DNA of 55,264 bases, from positions 1 through 55,264 of the IMG/VR virus record IMGVR_UViG_3300029309_000054; one strand, given 5' to 3'. The DNA comes from a virus. Positions 8,388 to 18,486 of this stretch are shown one piece after another. The notes beneath the pieces are model-generated. The model did no database searches and was not told the DNA's origin. It worked only from the letters and a program-made list of their open reading frames with translations. The position numbers and the translations under genes were made by a program. Numbering within the stretch: position 1 is the stretch's first letter; each line of letters starts with the position of its first letter.

Positions 8388-11023
8388 TGAATCGAGGTGT
8401 ACTAAGTCGCCAGATGTTCGCCAAGGGCGGCGCGGCGTTCCCGGATCTTAACAAGGACGGCGAGGTCACACAGGCCGACATCCTGATGGGCCGTGGTGTA
8501 GAGTTCAAGCAAGAGGGCGGCATTGCTGGCATGATGCAGCCCCCGGCACCGGCACCGGAACAGCTTGACCCGCAGGCTGTTGAGCAGATGATGATGGCTG
8601 CAAGCCAAACCACGGGTGATCTTGAGGGTGCTCAAGACTTTGAACAGATGATGAACATGGTTCGTGGTGATGACGCTACCATGAGTGAGCGCCGCGAGGA
8701 GCTGGCCGGTGTGGTTGGCCCAGAAGACGCCATGCAGACCCCTGAGTCAGTTCTGGCCCTTGTGCAGCCGGTCATGCAGATCGCTGCTGTAGATCAGGGT
8801 ATTGGTGAGTTGGCGCAGCAGGAGATGCAGCAGCCAATGCAGGGACCAATGGCGCAGGGCATCATGGAAAATGTTGCGCCGCCCGCGGCCCCCGCACCTG
8901 TTCCAATGGGAGGGCCCCCGCCCGTAAATTTTAAGGATGGCGGGCTGGTCCGCCGAGGCGACAACCAGCCGGTTCAAAAGTTTCAAAATGCCGGGGTGGT
9001 TTTGCCCAACGCGCCAACTGTCGGCACGTTAGAACAAGCGTATGAAAAACGTCTGCCCCTATACAAGGGTATTTTGGGAGATCCGACGGCTCAGTTAGAA
9101 GAGCAAAAGAAGCTTACACAAGCGCAGATGTATTTCGATCTTGCTAACACCGCCCTAGCGTTTGCTGCACCCATGCAGGGTGAGCGCCCGGGTATGAGCC
9201 CCGCAGAGCGTCTAGCTAGGGCCGCCCAAGAGACGAAGTTACTGCCCACCATAGGTGCTCGTGCACAACAACAGCTTGACAGAAAACAGGCCGCAACCGC
9301 TGCTGAACAAAAGATGAAGCTCGGAGCTTTGACCGCAGCGGAAGCTGACATAACGGCGCAGGCGAAAGCGAGGGCTGCATTTGACAAAGAGCGACTGTCC
9401 GGCGCTCAAAGAATTGCAGAGTTAGGGGTAAAGGACGCTTTGGACACAAAAAGGGATCTAACGCTACAAGCAGATCTGTTTGAGAAAAAAGACAACCTAC
9501 AAAATAGCAAGTTTGCTTTGCAGGCAGAGCTTGACACCGCTAGTGATGCTCGAAGACTTGAAATAGAAACTGAATTAAAACAAATTGATCTTCAAAATGA
9601 CAAGATCATTGAACAAATCCGCGCAGATAATAAACAAGCTCTTCAAGCCACAATCGCGGATCAGCAGCAGCAACTTGCTATTTTGAAAAACGACATAAAG
9701 TTCCAAAGTGATACAGATTTGCAGGCATCTGCTGCCAAAATTAATGAAAATCTAGCTGTCCTAAAATCAAACCTGCGGATTGCCGAGTTGGGTGTAGCTA
9801 ACGAGTTTGACCTTGAGAAACTAGACAAGGCTCACGAGCAGGCTACTGAGCTAAACAACACAAATAACGCGCTGAAAGCAAAGCTTTCTGGTCTGGATAG
9901 AGAGCTTAACGAGCGCCGTCTGAGACTAGAGACGATCAAAGCAGAGGTCACAAGAGCGCAAGGTCAGGAAAAGATTGATCTTCAACGGCAGGCGCAAGAG
10001 ATGCAGGCCGAGATGAATGCCTTTGAGCAGTCGTACAAGACGGAAAAACTGGATCTGGAAAAAGCTGCGTCTCGTCTTACTCAGTTTGGCAGCAGTGTGG
10101 ACGGTCGCATCATGGGTATGCTTACCGGCACAGGTGCGTTTCAAGAGGGCGAAACCTCGGCTCAACTCGCAGCACGTTATGCTGGCGGTCAAACCTCGGA
10201 TCAAGAAGATATTGCGCTTAATCAAGCGATTGACTATTTCGTGTCGCCGAAGAGTGTTTGGAACGCGGAACAAGGTGCTTTCGTCAGCGTAGAGGGCAAC
10301 CGTCTCGCCGAAGAGTGGCGCAAAGCTGTTGATCAAAGAAAAGGCTCTAACCTATCTGTTCCCACTCTGGGAGCCGCACCTGCTGCGGATGCCACCACGG
10401 TTGTAACAGCAGAAACTCCCGCAGCCGGAACAGCAGTTCTTGAATCACTTAACGCCACGGCTGGAGATTTACCAAGCGTCAACAACTTAGGTGAACCCAC
10501 AGATATTTCGCAAACCACATACGACTCTATCATTGCCAGCATAGACCCGACACTGGCTACCGGTGCTCCCAGTGCCTTTAAACAAGGCTTGAACCGCACT
10601 GTAGAAACACTTCTGCCTGTGTTTGGTCAGCCGTTCCCAGAGACCTCTAGGGCAGTGACTTTGCTGAGCAACTTGAACACCACTACATCCGCAGCTATTT
10701 TAGCAGCCCAACCCGGCAAAGAAGCCGAGCCTTTCAGGCAGGAAATTAAGGGAATTTTCCCGACGGCGGCTGCTTGGACTAGAGGTGATGAGACCTCCTA
10801 CAATCAAATTGAGGCAACCATAGCGTATCTGAATAAAGAAATAGCTACTTTAGCGGCGGAAGAACGAGGGCCCGTAAATCCAGCTAGAAAGGCTCAAATA
10901 GGCGCAGGAATATCTTCACTTCTTACAGTTCGTGATGCGTATTCCGCATTAGGCCGCGGGTATGAAAGTCGGCAGGGCGCGGGGTCTGGCGAAAAACCAC
11001 CTATTGAAAGTTTCTTTAACTAG
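8384..11023 (+). CDS. Large coiled-coil internal virion protein with EF-hand-like loop
   Basis: 879 aa. Near the N-terminus FPDLNKDGEVTQADILMGRG (about residues 19-38) looks like a single EF-hand/dockerin calcium loop (D-x-N-x-D-G-x-x-T). A Met/Gln/Pro-rich linker follows (about 45-190), then a very long coiled coil from about residue 260 to 560, Gln/Glu/Lys/Leu-rich, and a Ser/Thr/Ala-rich C-terminus. Large coiled-coil proteins in this position usually form the podovirus core that is ejected with DNA. The ATG overlaps the previous stop by four bases. Another possibility is a scaffold-type tail protein. Confidence 0.55.
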   Translation: MMNRGVLSRQMFAKGGAAFPDLNKDGEVTQADILMGRGVEFKQEGGIAGMMQPPAPAPEQLDPQAVEQMMMAASQTTGDLEGAQDFEQMMNMVRGDDATMSERREELAGVVGPEDAMQTPESVLALVQPVMQIAAVDQGIGELAQQEMQQPMQGPMAQGIMENVAPPAAPAPVPMGGPPPVNFKDGGLVRRGDNQPVQKFQNAGVVLPNAPTVGTLEQAYEKRLPLYKGILGDPTAQLEEQKKLTQAQMYFDLANTALAFAAPMQGERPGMSPAERLARAAQETKLLPTIGARAQQQLDRKQAATAAEQKMKLGALTAAEADITAQAKARAAFDKERLSGAQRIAELGVKDALDTKRDLTLQADLFEKKDNLQNSKFALQAELDTASDARRLEIETELKQIDLQNDKIIEQIRADNKQALQATIADQQQQLAILKNDIKFQSDTDLQASAAKINENLAVLKSNLRIAELGVANEFDLEKLDKAHEQATELNNTNNALKAKLSGLDRELNERRLRLETIKAEVTRAQGQEKIDLQRQAQEMQAEMNAFEQSYKTEKLDLEKAASRLTQFGSSVDGRIMGMLTGTGAFQEGETSAQLAARYAGGQTSDQEDIALNQAIDYFVSPKSVWNAEQGAFVSVEGNRLAEEWRKAVDQRKGSNLSVPTLGAAPAADATTVVTAETPAAGTAVLESLNATAGDLPSVNNLGEPTDISQTTYDSIIASIDPTLATGAPSAFKQGLNRTVETLLPVFGQPFPETSRAVTLLSNLNTTTSAAILAAQPGKEAEPFRQEIKGIFPTAAAWTRGDETSYNQIEATIAYLNKEIATLAAEERGPVNPARKAQIGAGISSLLTVRDAYSALGRGYESRQGAGSGEKPPIESFFN

Positions 11024-11033
11024 AGAGAGGCTC

Positions 11034-14000
11034 ATGGCTGAAGAAAACGTAGAACTTGAGAGTCTTTTTCCGCAGGAGCAGCCGGTTTCCACGCCTGCCG
11101 TGGCTACGGACGAGTCCTCACCTGCTTATGAGGTTTCTCAACAACGAGTATCCGACATCGACGCTGAGCGACAAAGGTTTCGTGACTCCTTTGATGTTGG
11201 CGGGGCGACCCTTGCTGGGTATGACGACAAACAGATTTTAGATTATGTGTTAGGTGTCTATCCTAATCCCAGAGGGGTTGCGGGAAACAGAGAAGCTTAC
11301 CAAAAAGCCAAAGCCGCCGGTCATTCAGACAGTGATATTTTAGCGACCCTGACAGGTGCTAGGTCTCCTTCTGCTGTAGGTGCTATAGCTGAAGGTATTT
11401 CAAAAGGCGTAACAGAGATGGGCCCAGTCGCGGCTGGCGGCGTAATGGGTTTCAAAATAGGTGCAGAACTCTCCCCCTTTGTAGCTGGCGTATCTGGACC
11501 TTTCGCTCCGGTAACTGTTCCTACCTTTATCGGTCTGACCACGGCAGGTGGCGCAGCTTCAGGTTATTTATTTGGTGACACCGCCTCGGATCTTATCTTT
11601 CCAGAAGAGCCGCTGACGCCTAGTAAGCGTCCTTTTCGAGAGTCTGGATACACCTTTGGTGCGGGCCTTACTTTTCCTCTAGGCATACAGGCATCAGCTT
11701 TGAAGTTTGTCCCGGGGACATTTTCGTTTTCTCGCAATGTAGCTCGGATGAACGGTCGTTTGACGCCTATTGAACGAATCCAACAAACTGCTATTGAGCG
11801 GCCCGGTGCGTTTCTTAGAACAGAAGGTGCGTCCCTTGGCGGTGCTAGCACTGGTGCGTTTTTAGCAGAAAAAAAGGACCCCGGAGACGCTACAACACGT
11901 CTTTTGGCAGAGGTGGGTCTGGGAACACTTAGCCCTGTTGCCTTGGCGGACACCACCATCTCTTTCGTAAAAAACAAGGTATTAGATGTTAGTCGTGCTT
12001 TTACTGAGACGGGTCGTCAAACACGGCAAGGCAACGCTCTTGTAAAGTTTTTTAAAGAAAATGGCGAAGACCCCGAAGCGGTTTTGAAGGCATTGCAAAA
12101 TCCCGACCAAATAAGCGCCCTTGCTACCTCTATGGGTATTGATATCGGACCGCGGACCACGGCTTCTGTAACAGGATCTCCCGCGTTTTTAAAACTTCAA
12201 AACACGCTGGCGCAAGACAAAGCGTATGGCCCAACTATTCGTAATGCGCTGCGTAAAAACAATGAGGGTATGGCGAACCTAATTGATTTAATGGCTGAAT
12301 CAGGAGACCCAACCCTTATTTCAAAGGCCGCTAGTCTTCGTAAGGATTTTATGCGCGGTGTAATCATACAGAGATTAGACGACATAAACGCAGCCGCCAT
12401 ACGTCTAAACCAAAAAACTGCGCCGGATAGCCCAACGGCGCGTATGCAAGCAGGTCGTGTTATTGAAGGTCTTACAGACCAAGCAATTAAACAGATGCGC
12501 GAAACAGAAAGTAACCTTTACACTGCGGTAAATGGAGCGGAAGAAATTGATGCTTCAAACCTCGTAGAAGCTTACAGAGCTATGGAAGATGAACTAATTG
12601 AGTTGGGTGTCGCTATCCCTAGCTCTGTCCGTAACATTGTCGGTAAAGCCTCTGGTGAGTCTATAGAGGTCGCAGAGGCCAATCTTGAAAAGATCACACG
12701 GATCAACACTCGTATTGACAAGGCAGACGACAAAATATCTGCAATTCGTGCATCTAATCCAGATAGTGTAGAAGCGGTAAATAGTTTGGTTTCTACAGAC
12801 AACCCGCTTGAACAGCAGCTAGTTCAAATACAAGACGCCATTCGCACATTAGAAGCAGATGATGCCCTAACGCGACTGGGCATCAAATCCCCAGAGCGTA
12901 ATCGTCGTTTAACCGTGCTTCGCAATCAGGCTCAAATTATCAATGGCCGCCTTGAGATTAACGATATTCAGGCCGCTAAAGCTGTGCCACCAGAAGGGTT
13001 TGATACTACTATTACACTTGGGGAAATGATGAACGCCCGGTCAAAGCTGCTGACACTAGGACGTAGCCTGACAGCGAACAACAATTTCCAACCCGCACAC
13101 TTTGTTTCAGACCTCGCCAACGCCATAGTGGATGACTTTGGTATCCGGGTAGCTGACGATGTTGAGCTTTCAGCAAATCAACAGGCGCTTCGTGACGCGC
13201 ATGATTTCTCTGTAGCTTTAAATGATGTATTTAGTCGCGCTTTTCCGGGGGTGATTCTAGCTAGAAACAAATCTGGTGCCCGCCGCATCATGCCCGAGCT
13301 TCTTTCTGCTGCCACCTTCCGTGGCGGTGGAGATGCCACTTCCTTGCGCTATGACCAAATGTCAGATGCCATGAACTTTGCGGCACAAAATGCAGGCAAA
13401 GAGTTTTCTGATACGGTCGCTGGTCAAATAGGAACGATGCGTAGCAACCACGAGACCTTGATGCGGGCAGCGTTTGAGGATCTGGTAGACCCAACTACGG
13501 GGCGGGTAACTCAAGAAAAATTGGACCAGTTTACCGCTAAATATCGTAATGCCTTGTTTACTGAAGATGGAAAAAGCAAGTTTCCAGCTTTTACCGCAGA
13601 CTTGGCAAGCGTGGCCAAAGCAGAAAACATGCTTGAAACTCGTCTACGCCTTACTGGTGACCCACGCTTCGCGGAACCCGGAGCTAATTTAAAAATCAGC
13701 GTTGACGGTAAAAGCTTTGGTCTCGGTTCCCGAGCCCCTGAAGGCTTGATACATGGTGCTTTGAAGGATGAAATTAGTTTTCTTAATTCAATCGGGTCAG
13801 ATACCAACCCAGTAAAGCTGATAGCAGCGACAATCGGCTCCCCAGATTCGCGTCCAGATAATGCCGTAAAAGGTCTTCGTACTCTTGTGCGTAACACTCG
13901 TTCCGCAGAAGCAAAGTTTCCCGGAGCGATGAACGGTTTGCGGGATATGATCCTAGACCGTGCCATAACTTTTGCGAGTGATGTGGACGCAAATGGCGAT

Positions 14001-14834
14001 CAAATCCTCGATTTTGCCCGATTTAACAAGTTTTTAAACCAGCCGATTGCCCGAGGGCAGCCGTCCCCTTTGGAAATATTGCGTCAAGAGGGCGTGGTAG
14101 ACGATGGTTTTGCCGTCCGCATGAACACGCTTTTGTCTGAGGGGGCCAACACACAACGCGCTTTGGTGGCGGCCCGTTCGGGAGATGCAGAAACGGTTAA
14201 ACTGCCTCAACCGTCGTTAGATAGGGCGGTAACTAACCTTATTACTATTGTTTCTCTCCGCGCTGGACGGTTCGCAACACAAAAAGCCCCCGGATCCGGT
14301 CAGGGCCTTGCAGAACCTTCAATGGCTGCACGAGAGGCATCAGACATTTTCATAGATGTTCCCAATATCCAGCAAGATAAATTATTAATACGTGCGGCCC
14401 TTGAGCCTGACTTCTTCAAACTTTTGATGGAAAGTGCAAAGCCGGGTACAAGACGATACGTACAACGCAATCAACGCCTTCGCGCTTACCTCACAAATGC
14501 GGGCTTGATTGGTGCCACGGCAGAGCAGCGTTATAACGAAGAACGCGCAAAAAGAGAGTCCGACGCGATAGGGGCGGCTCCTGTATTGAGCCCTCCATCC
14601 GCAACCGATGCTTCTGTCGTACCAATTAGTCCAAACGTAGCTCCGGGCCTTGTTACGGTAGATGAAGCCCGTGCACAAATTCCGACGCAACCGGTGGCAC
14701 CTCCCACAACCACCCTTGCGTCGGTTTCCCCTAGCATGAACCCAGTAGGGCAGGGCTCGGTCAACCGCTCGCGGTTCGCGGCCCTGTTCCCTGAAGACCG
14801 TGCGCTTATTGAAGGCATAGGGAGTCTCGGCTGA
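11034..14834 (+). CDS. Giant internal virion protein
   Basis: 1266 aa when started at ATG 11034, which has GAGAGAGG (11023-11030) just upstream; an earlier ATG at 10962 would overlap the previous gene by 62 bases and has no comparable site, so I prefer 11034. The N-terminus is acidic (MAEENVELESLFPQEQ). Residues ~100-200 contain Gly/Ala-rich hydrophobic stretches (PVAAGGVMGFKIGAELSPFV) that could form membrane segments; the rest is mainly helical. I see no lysozyme, transglycosylase or protease motif. Size and location suggest a T7 gp16-like or P22-type ejection protein by role, not by visible homology. Confidence 0.6.
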   Translation: MAEENVELESLFPQEQPVSTPAVATDESSPAYEVSQQRVSDIDAERQRFRDSFDVGGATLAGYDDKQILDYVLGVYPNPRGVAGNREAYQKAKAAGHSDSDILATLTGARSPSAVGAIAEGISKGVTEMGPVAAGGVMGFKIGAELSPFVAGVSGPFAPVTVPTFIGLTTAGGAASGYLFGDTASDLIFPEEPLTPSKRPFRESGYTFGAGLTFPLGIQASALKFVPGTFSFSRNVARMNGRLTPIERIQQTAIERPGAFLRTEGASLGGASTGAFLAEKKDPGDATTRLLAEVGLGTLSPVALADTTISFVKNKVLDVSRAFTETGRQTRQGNALVKFFKENGEDPEAVLKALQNPDQISALATSMGIDIGPRTTASVTGSPAFLKLQNTLAQDKAYGPTIRNALRKNNEGMANLIDLMAESGDPTLISKAASLRKDFMRGVIIQRLDDINAAAIRLNQKTAPDSPTARMQAGRVIEGLTDQAIKQMRETESNLYTAVNGAEEIDASNLVEAYRAMEDELIELGVAIPSSVRNIVGKASGESIEVAEANLEKITRINTRIDKADDKISAIRASNPDSVEAVNSLVSTDNPLEQQLVQIQDAIRTLEADDALTRLGIKSPERNRRLTVLRNQAQIINGRLEINDIQAAKAVPPEGFDTTITLGEMMNARSKLLTLGRSLTANNNFQPAHFVSDLANAIVDDFGIRVADDVELSANQQALRDAHDFSVALNDVFSRAFPGVILARNKSGARRIMPELLSAATFRGGGDATSLRYDQMSDAMNFAAQNAGKEFSDTVAGQIGTMRSNHETLMRAAFEDLVDPTTGRVTQEKLDQFTAKYRNALFTEDGKSKFPAFTADLASVAKAENMLETRLRLTGDPRFAEPGANLKISVDGKSFGLGSRAPEGLIHGALKDEISFLNSIGSDTNPVKLIAATIGSPDSRPDNAVKGLRTLVRNTRSAEAKFPGAMNGLRDMILDRAITFASDVDANGDQILDFARFNKFLNQPIARGQPSPLEILRQEGVVDDGFAVRMNTLLSEGANTQRALVAARSGDAETVKLPQPSLDRAVTNLITIVSLRAGRFATQKAPGSGQGLAEPSMAAREASDIFIDVPNIQQDKLLIRAALEPDFFKLLMESAKPGTRRYVQRNQRLRAYLTNAGLIGATAEQRYNEERAKRESDAIGAAPVLSPPSATDASVVPISPNVAPGLVTVDEARAQIPTQPVAPPTTTLASVSPSMNPVGQGSVNRSRFAALFPEDRALIEGIGSLG

Positions 14835-16387
14835 TGAATTTTTTTGCAGATCGAATGAAAGATTTTGCTCAAGCCGCGCGGCCTACTCAGGTTAGCCAAG
14901 TAACACCCTCTGGTAACACGAGGTCTGGGCAAGGCCGCGGCGAAGACTCCCCGAGCGCGGCCAGAGATGACCGGATAGCTTTTGAAGAGTTTAAAAAAGC
15001 GACGGGCCGCTCTGATAGAAACCCTTATGGTGATGCGGGTCTTTTTGGCTCAAGTGGTGACTATAGCAACAACATGAGTCAGAGCCAGATCGACAAGGTA
15101 AACAGGCAAGCATACAACCAATATTTAGGGCTTGTATCAGGTCGGGGCACCCAGAGGGGTGGAGAAGGTGATTTCATCCCCGGGTATGCCCCGGCTCTAA
15201 AACTTGGTTCAGAAACTCCCAGCGGGACGGTGGTCGCAGCACCCAACCAACCGGAACCGGCGATGGGGGGTATTCTTAACTTTCTGCCGGGTGTTGGTAT
15301 GATCCAACGCTTGTTTGGGGGGTCAAACACCCTTCGGACGTTGGACGATGGCGGTGTAAACTACAGCACTGAGGGCATTGAAACCTTGAGGACCCCCTCT
15401 GCCGCTCCGATGGAGACAAGCAACCTTGCCCTGTCCCCAACTCTAATCAGCGCACAGCCCAGAAATAACAATAAGTTTACGGTCCCGTTTAACTTAGACC
15501 AAGTTCTTAGGGATGTTCCTAAAACCGGCATTGGTAGATTTATTGAAAGAGGTGGGTTTCAATTCGGTCCGGGGACGCTCAAGCCTGAGTTTAACCTGAA
15601 AGACAAGGGTTTTGGCCTTACTTTCAAGATGCCAATCGCTCAGCAAGATCCTCAAGCCTTCGCACGAGACCAAGCCCTTACCAACCAAAATCGAACTCAA
15701 CTTGAATATCCGGAAGGAGTGGAGCGAAAGTCCCTGTATGAGGGATTAGCTCCGACTGCGAGGGGTTTAATTTTAAGCGATATTGTAGGCCCCACTAGGA
15801 ACACAGAACTGTCCGACCTGTCGGATGCCAAGAGCGTTGGAAGCCCATACGCGGGAACCACAGGAGCTTTTGTTCCTAGACGAGTTGAGATCGGCCCAGA
15901 CGGTAGGTTAATTGAAATCCCAGTTGGTTTTGACAAAGGCGGAGAAGTCCCCGCAGGCGAGGGTTTGTTTTCAAAAGAAGAACTCGCTCGTCAGGAAAAA
16001 ATAAGCGCGGCAGAGCTTCAACCCGACGGCAGTTTGCCGGGTGTGGATACTTTACGACATGCCACCCCCGAAGAGGTGGAGATAGGGTCGTATAACTTTT
16101 TAAAAGATTTAGAGGACAATCTGAGATACCACATTAAAGAACGAGACAAGGTAAAACCCTTTGAGTTTTCGGGAGTTACAAGAGACAGAAAGATTTTTCA
16201 CCAGCGTCAAGTTGAAGATCTTGAGAAACGAATACAAGATTTCAGTAGTCAGAGAGCCGCGGCGGTGGTTAATTACAGGGATTACATAGCCGCAGGGGGC
16301 TATCCATTAATTGTAAATACGGAAGAAGAGCCCTACTTCACCGGCTTTAACCCTGATCTAATAAATTTTAGAGCAACCAATCCCTAG
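14834..16387 (+). CDS. Putative virion protein of unknown function
   Basis: 517 aa, last gene of the rightward structural operon, starting at an ATG that overlaps the previous TGA. It is low-complexity and Gly/Pro/Ser-rich in the N-terminal half, with GGILNFLPGVGMIQRLFGG near residues 144-162 as the only hydrophobic part. The C-terminal part is charged and helical (YHIKERDKVKPFEF, VEDLEKRIQDF). No known domain was recognised. Its last 20 bases overlap the 3' end of the convergent helicase gene, with no terminator between them. Confidence 0.5.
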   Translation: MNFFADRMKDFAQAARPTQVSQVTPSGNTRSGQGRGEDSPSAARDDRIAFEEFKKATGRSDRNPYGDAGLFGSSGDYSNNMSQSQIDKVNRQAYNQYLGLVSGRGTQRGGEGDFIPGYAPALKLGSETPSGTVVAAPNQPEPAMGGILNFLPGVGMIQRLFGGSNTLRTLDDGGVNYSTEGIETLRTPSAAPMETSNLALSPTLISAQPRNNNKFTVPFNLDQVLRDVPKTGIGRFIERGGFQFGPGTLKPEFNLKDKGFGLTFKMPIAQQDPQAFARDQALTNQNRTQLEYPEGVERKSLYEGLAPTARGLILSDIVGPTRNTELSDLSDAKSVGSPYAGTTGAFVPRRVEIGPDGRLIEIPVGFDKGGEVPAGEGLFSKEELARQEKISAAELQPDGSLPGVDTLRHATPEEVEIGSYNFLKDLEDNLRYHIKERDKVKPFEFSGVTRDRKIFHQRQVEDLEKRIQDFSSQRAAAVVNYRDYIAAGGYPLIVNTEEEPYFTGFNPDLINFRATNP

Positions 16388-17816
16388 CCTCTTCGCCCAG
16401 CACCTGCCCGGCGAGATTGATCTTGCCGCGCAGGGCTTTCAAGATCTTCTCGTCTATCGTGCCCGGCGACACCAGATCGATATATGTAACCTTGTTCATC
16501 TGCCCAATGCGGTGCGCCCGGTCCTCAGACTGTAGGCGCGTAGCTAGGTCATAACTGTTGTTGTAATAGATAACGGTTTTGGCCTCGGTTAAAGTAATGC
16601 CCATGCCACCGGTCAACGGCTGGCCCACAAAGAAGCGCAGCTCGCTGTCCGGCTCTTGGAACCTGTCCACGATGGCCTGCCGCTCATCTTGTGGTGTGTC
16701 ACCGTAATAGGTTGCGACCGCTTCGGGCCCAAAGCGGTCGCGCAGGGCCGAAGCTATCTGTTGAATGCCGTGGGTATACGACGCCCAAATGATTGCTTTT
16801 CCCTGTAGCTCTTCTGTAATTGCAAGTAATTCATTTAGTCGGTTGTTCTCAATGAGCTGCACCTCGCCTTCGTCCGGTTGCAAGAAGCCGCAGCATATCT
16901 GTTGTAGGCGCATAATCTGCGTCAGAACGCTGGCAGTCGTAGCCAGCTCACCGTTCTCCAGCTTCGCCAGTGCCAGCTTCTTCATCTGACCGTACAGGCG
17001 CTTCTGCTCTTCGGTCAGCGGTACGTCTCGCCGCGTGTACAGCTTGTCTGGCAGGTCAAGGCAGTCCTCTTTCAGGACGCGGTTGCTGAACCGGTCCAGC
17101 CGCTCGTTGAGCTCGTCCAGCCTGCGGTAGCCCACAATCTCTTGAAACGCCCGGTTGCCCATCTTGCGGTTCTGCACCACAGCATACCGGTTCTGAAAAG
17201 CGTAATAGCTTTTGAAACTGAGCGCAGCATCAGACAGAAAGGCGCACTGGCTGAACAGGTCCATCGGGCTTTTGGTAATTGGCGAGCCGGTCAGGATGCG
17301 CTTGTATTTGGCAAAGTCCGATAACTTGACGATATTCTTGGTGCGCGTTGCTTTGCGATTTTTTATGGTCGTGCTCTCGTCTACTACCATAATGTTGTCC
17401 GGGAACTTTTGCAGGAAGGCAACCGCAGCCTTGGTGCCACGGGACGTAGACAACGCCTCAACATTCATAACGAATATCCGCAGCCCGCGAAAATCGCCAA
17501 ACAGAAAATCCCACATTTCATCCTGATATTTCTTAGTGTTGGCAGGGGTCCACCGCATGATCTGCCGATCAACGTCGTCTGGGAGATGTGTCGGTATTTC
17601 TCCCTTTACCCAGTTGTCATAAACGCCCTTCGGTGCCACTATGAAGGCAGCATCGATCTTGTCCATCATATGCAAGATGCCGATGGTATCGATAGCCACC
17701 TTTGACTTGCCTGTTCCCATCTCCATGAACAGCGCATAATACTCCGCGGCCCACGAATCTGTGAGTGCCTGCCTCTGGTGATCAAACGGTTCAGTCTTGA
17801 ACTTGTACTTTTTCAC
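16368..17816 (-). CDS. SNF2-family DEAD-like helicase
   Basis: 482 aa from a GTG at 17816, which has GGAGGA five bases upstream on the minus strand; the frame continues further upstream but crosses the promoter region, so the longer form is unlikely. Seen: Q-like motif FDHQRQAL (11-18), Walker A MGTGKS (33-38), a DEST variant of the DEAH box (146-149), LTGSP motif III (175-179), and QSEDRAHRIGQ motif VI (429-439). These define a phage SNF2/HepA-like ATPase that translocates on double-stranded DNA, probably in replication or recombination. It is the only leftward gene of the replication block and converges on the virion operon. Confidence 0.9.
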   Translation of the reverse strand: MKKYKFKTEPFDHQRQALTDSWAAEYYALFMEMGTGKSKVAIDTIGILHMMDKIDAAFIVAPKGVYDNWVKGEIPTHLPDDVDRQIMRWTPANTKKYQDEMWDFLFGDFRGLRIFVMNVEALSTSRGTKAAVAFLQKFPDNIMVVDESTTIKNRKATRTKNIVKLSDFAKYKRILTGSPITKSPMDLFSQCAFLSDAALSFKSYYAFQNRYAVVQNRKMGNRAFQEIVGYRRLDELNERLDRFSNRVLKEDCLDLPDKLYTRRDVPLTEEQKRLYGQMKKLALAKLENGELATTASVLTQIMRLQQICCGFLQPDEGEVQLIENNRLNELLAITEELQGKAIIWASYTHGIQQIASALRDRFGPEAVATYYGDTPQDERQAIVDRFQEPDSELRFFVGQPLTGGMGITLTEAKTVIYYNNSYDLATRLQSEDRAHRIGQMNKVTYIDLVSPGTIDEKILKALRGKINLAGQVLGEEARDWLL

Positions 17817-17826
17817 AACTTCCTCC

Positions 17827-17855
17827 TTGACTATGCGAAAATATAAGCATATATA
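17827..17855 (+). promoter_or_regulatory. Sigma70-like promoter for the replication operon
   Basis: TTGACT (17827-17832), 17-base spacer, TATATA (17850-17855). The spacer contains TATGCGAA, the recurring word of this phage. It lies about 50 bases before ATG 17908 and fully overlaps an oppositely directed promoter. Confidence 0.7.
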
Positions 17856-17867
17856 CATGTCTGTCAA
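17840..17867 (-). promoter_or_regulatory. Sigma70-like promoter for the SNF2 helicase
   Basis: On the minus strand TTGACA (17867-17862), 16-base spacer, TATATT (17845-17840). Predicted transcription would start near 17833, so the GGAGGA and GTG 17816 follow at once with a very short leader. Its -10 lies inside the spacer of the forward promoter, so RNA polymerase should not be able to occupy both at once. Confidence 0.6.
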
Positions 17868-17907
17868 GACCCGATAGGTGTCTTTAATCACGAATGAGGA
17901 ATCACGA

Positions 17908-18486
17908 ATGAGTAACATTTTCGACCAAATGGAGGCTGACTTTGAAAACAAGTTGGCCTCTTCCGTTGAGAAACTCGACCAGAGTGACTTAACGACCGTG
18001 GCTGGATTAGCCAAAGCTATCCGCGATCAAGAAGAGGCGATTGCTGCCCTTGAGGCCGATCTCAAGCAAGCAAAGAAAAGCCTGATGAAGATGACGGATG
18101 AAGACCTGCCGACCATGTTGGCAGAGATTGGACTTTCCAGCATGACGCTTGATGATGGGTCAGAAGTCTCTGTCAAGCAGACCTACGGGGCATCCATCCT
18201 CGTGGACAACCGTCCCAAGGCATATCAATGGCTTCGTGAAAACGGATTTGGCGACATCGTCAAGAATACCGTCTCATGCTCGTTTGGCATGGGCGAAGAC
18301 GAAAAGGCTGAGCAGTTCCGTTCGATTGCGGAAGAGCGTGGCTATCTTGCCGAGCAGGATACGTCTGTGCACTCGTCTACTCTACGAGCTTGGGTTAAAG
18401 AGCGCGTGGAAAACGGGGACGACTTCCCTATGGAGCTTTTCGGTGCATATGTAGGACAACGAGCCATCATTAGGAGGAAAAAATAA
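17908..18486 (+). CDS. Coiled-coil replication-operon protein, Gam-like in layout
   Basis: 192 aa from ATG 17908 with GAGGA at 17896-17900; an in-frame GTG ten codons upstream has no ribosome site. An N-terminal coiled coil (about residues 30-65, QEEAIAALEADLKQAKKSL) precedes a compact region with TLDDGSEVSVKQTYGASI (about 85-105) and a basic C-terminus ending RRKK. The layout resembles phage Gam-like or DUF-type proteins encoded beside SSB and primase genes in marine podoviruses. I do not recognise a definite family. The stop overlaps the SSB start, and co-expression with replication genes is clear. Confidence 0.55.
   Translation: MSNIFDQMEADFENKLASSVEKLDQSDLTTVAGLAKAIRDQEEAIAALEADLKQAKKSLMKMTDEDLPTMLAEIGLSSMTLDDGSEVSVKQTYGASILVDNRPKAYQWLRENGFGDIVKNTVSCSFGMGEDEKAEQFRSIAEERGYLAEQDTSVHSSTLRAWVKERVENGDDFPMELFGAYVGQRAIIRRKK

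Noticed and set aside
10962-11033. Upstream ATG start for the giant virion protein
   Set aside because: It would overlap the previous gene by 62 bases, has no ribosome site and adds a basic stretch that looks like out-of-frame coding sequence; ATG 11034 has GAGAGAGG.
13511-13966. 151-codon minus-strand frame within the giant virion protein
   Set aside because: Antisense shadow with no ribosome site, no motif and no neighbours on that strand.
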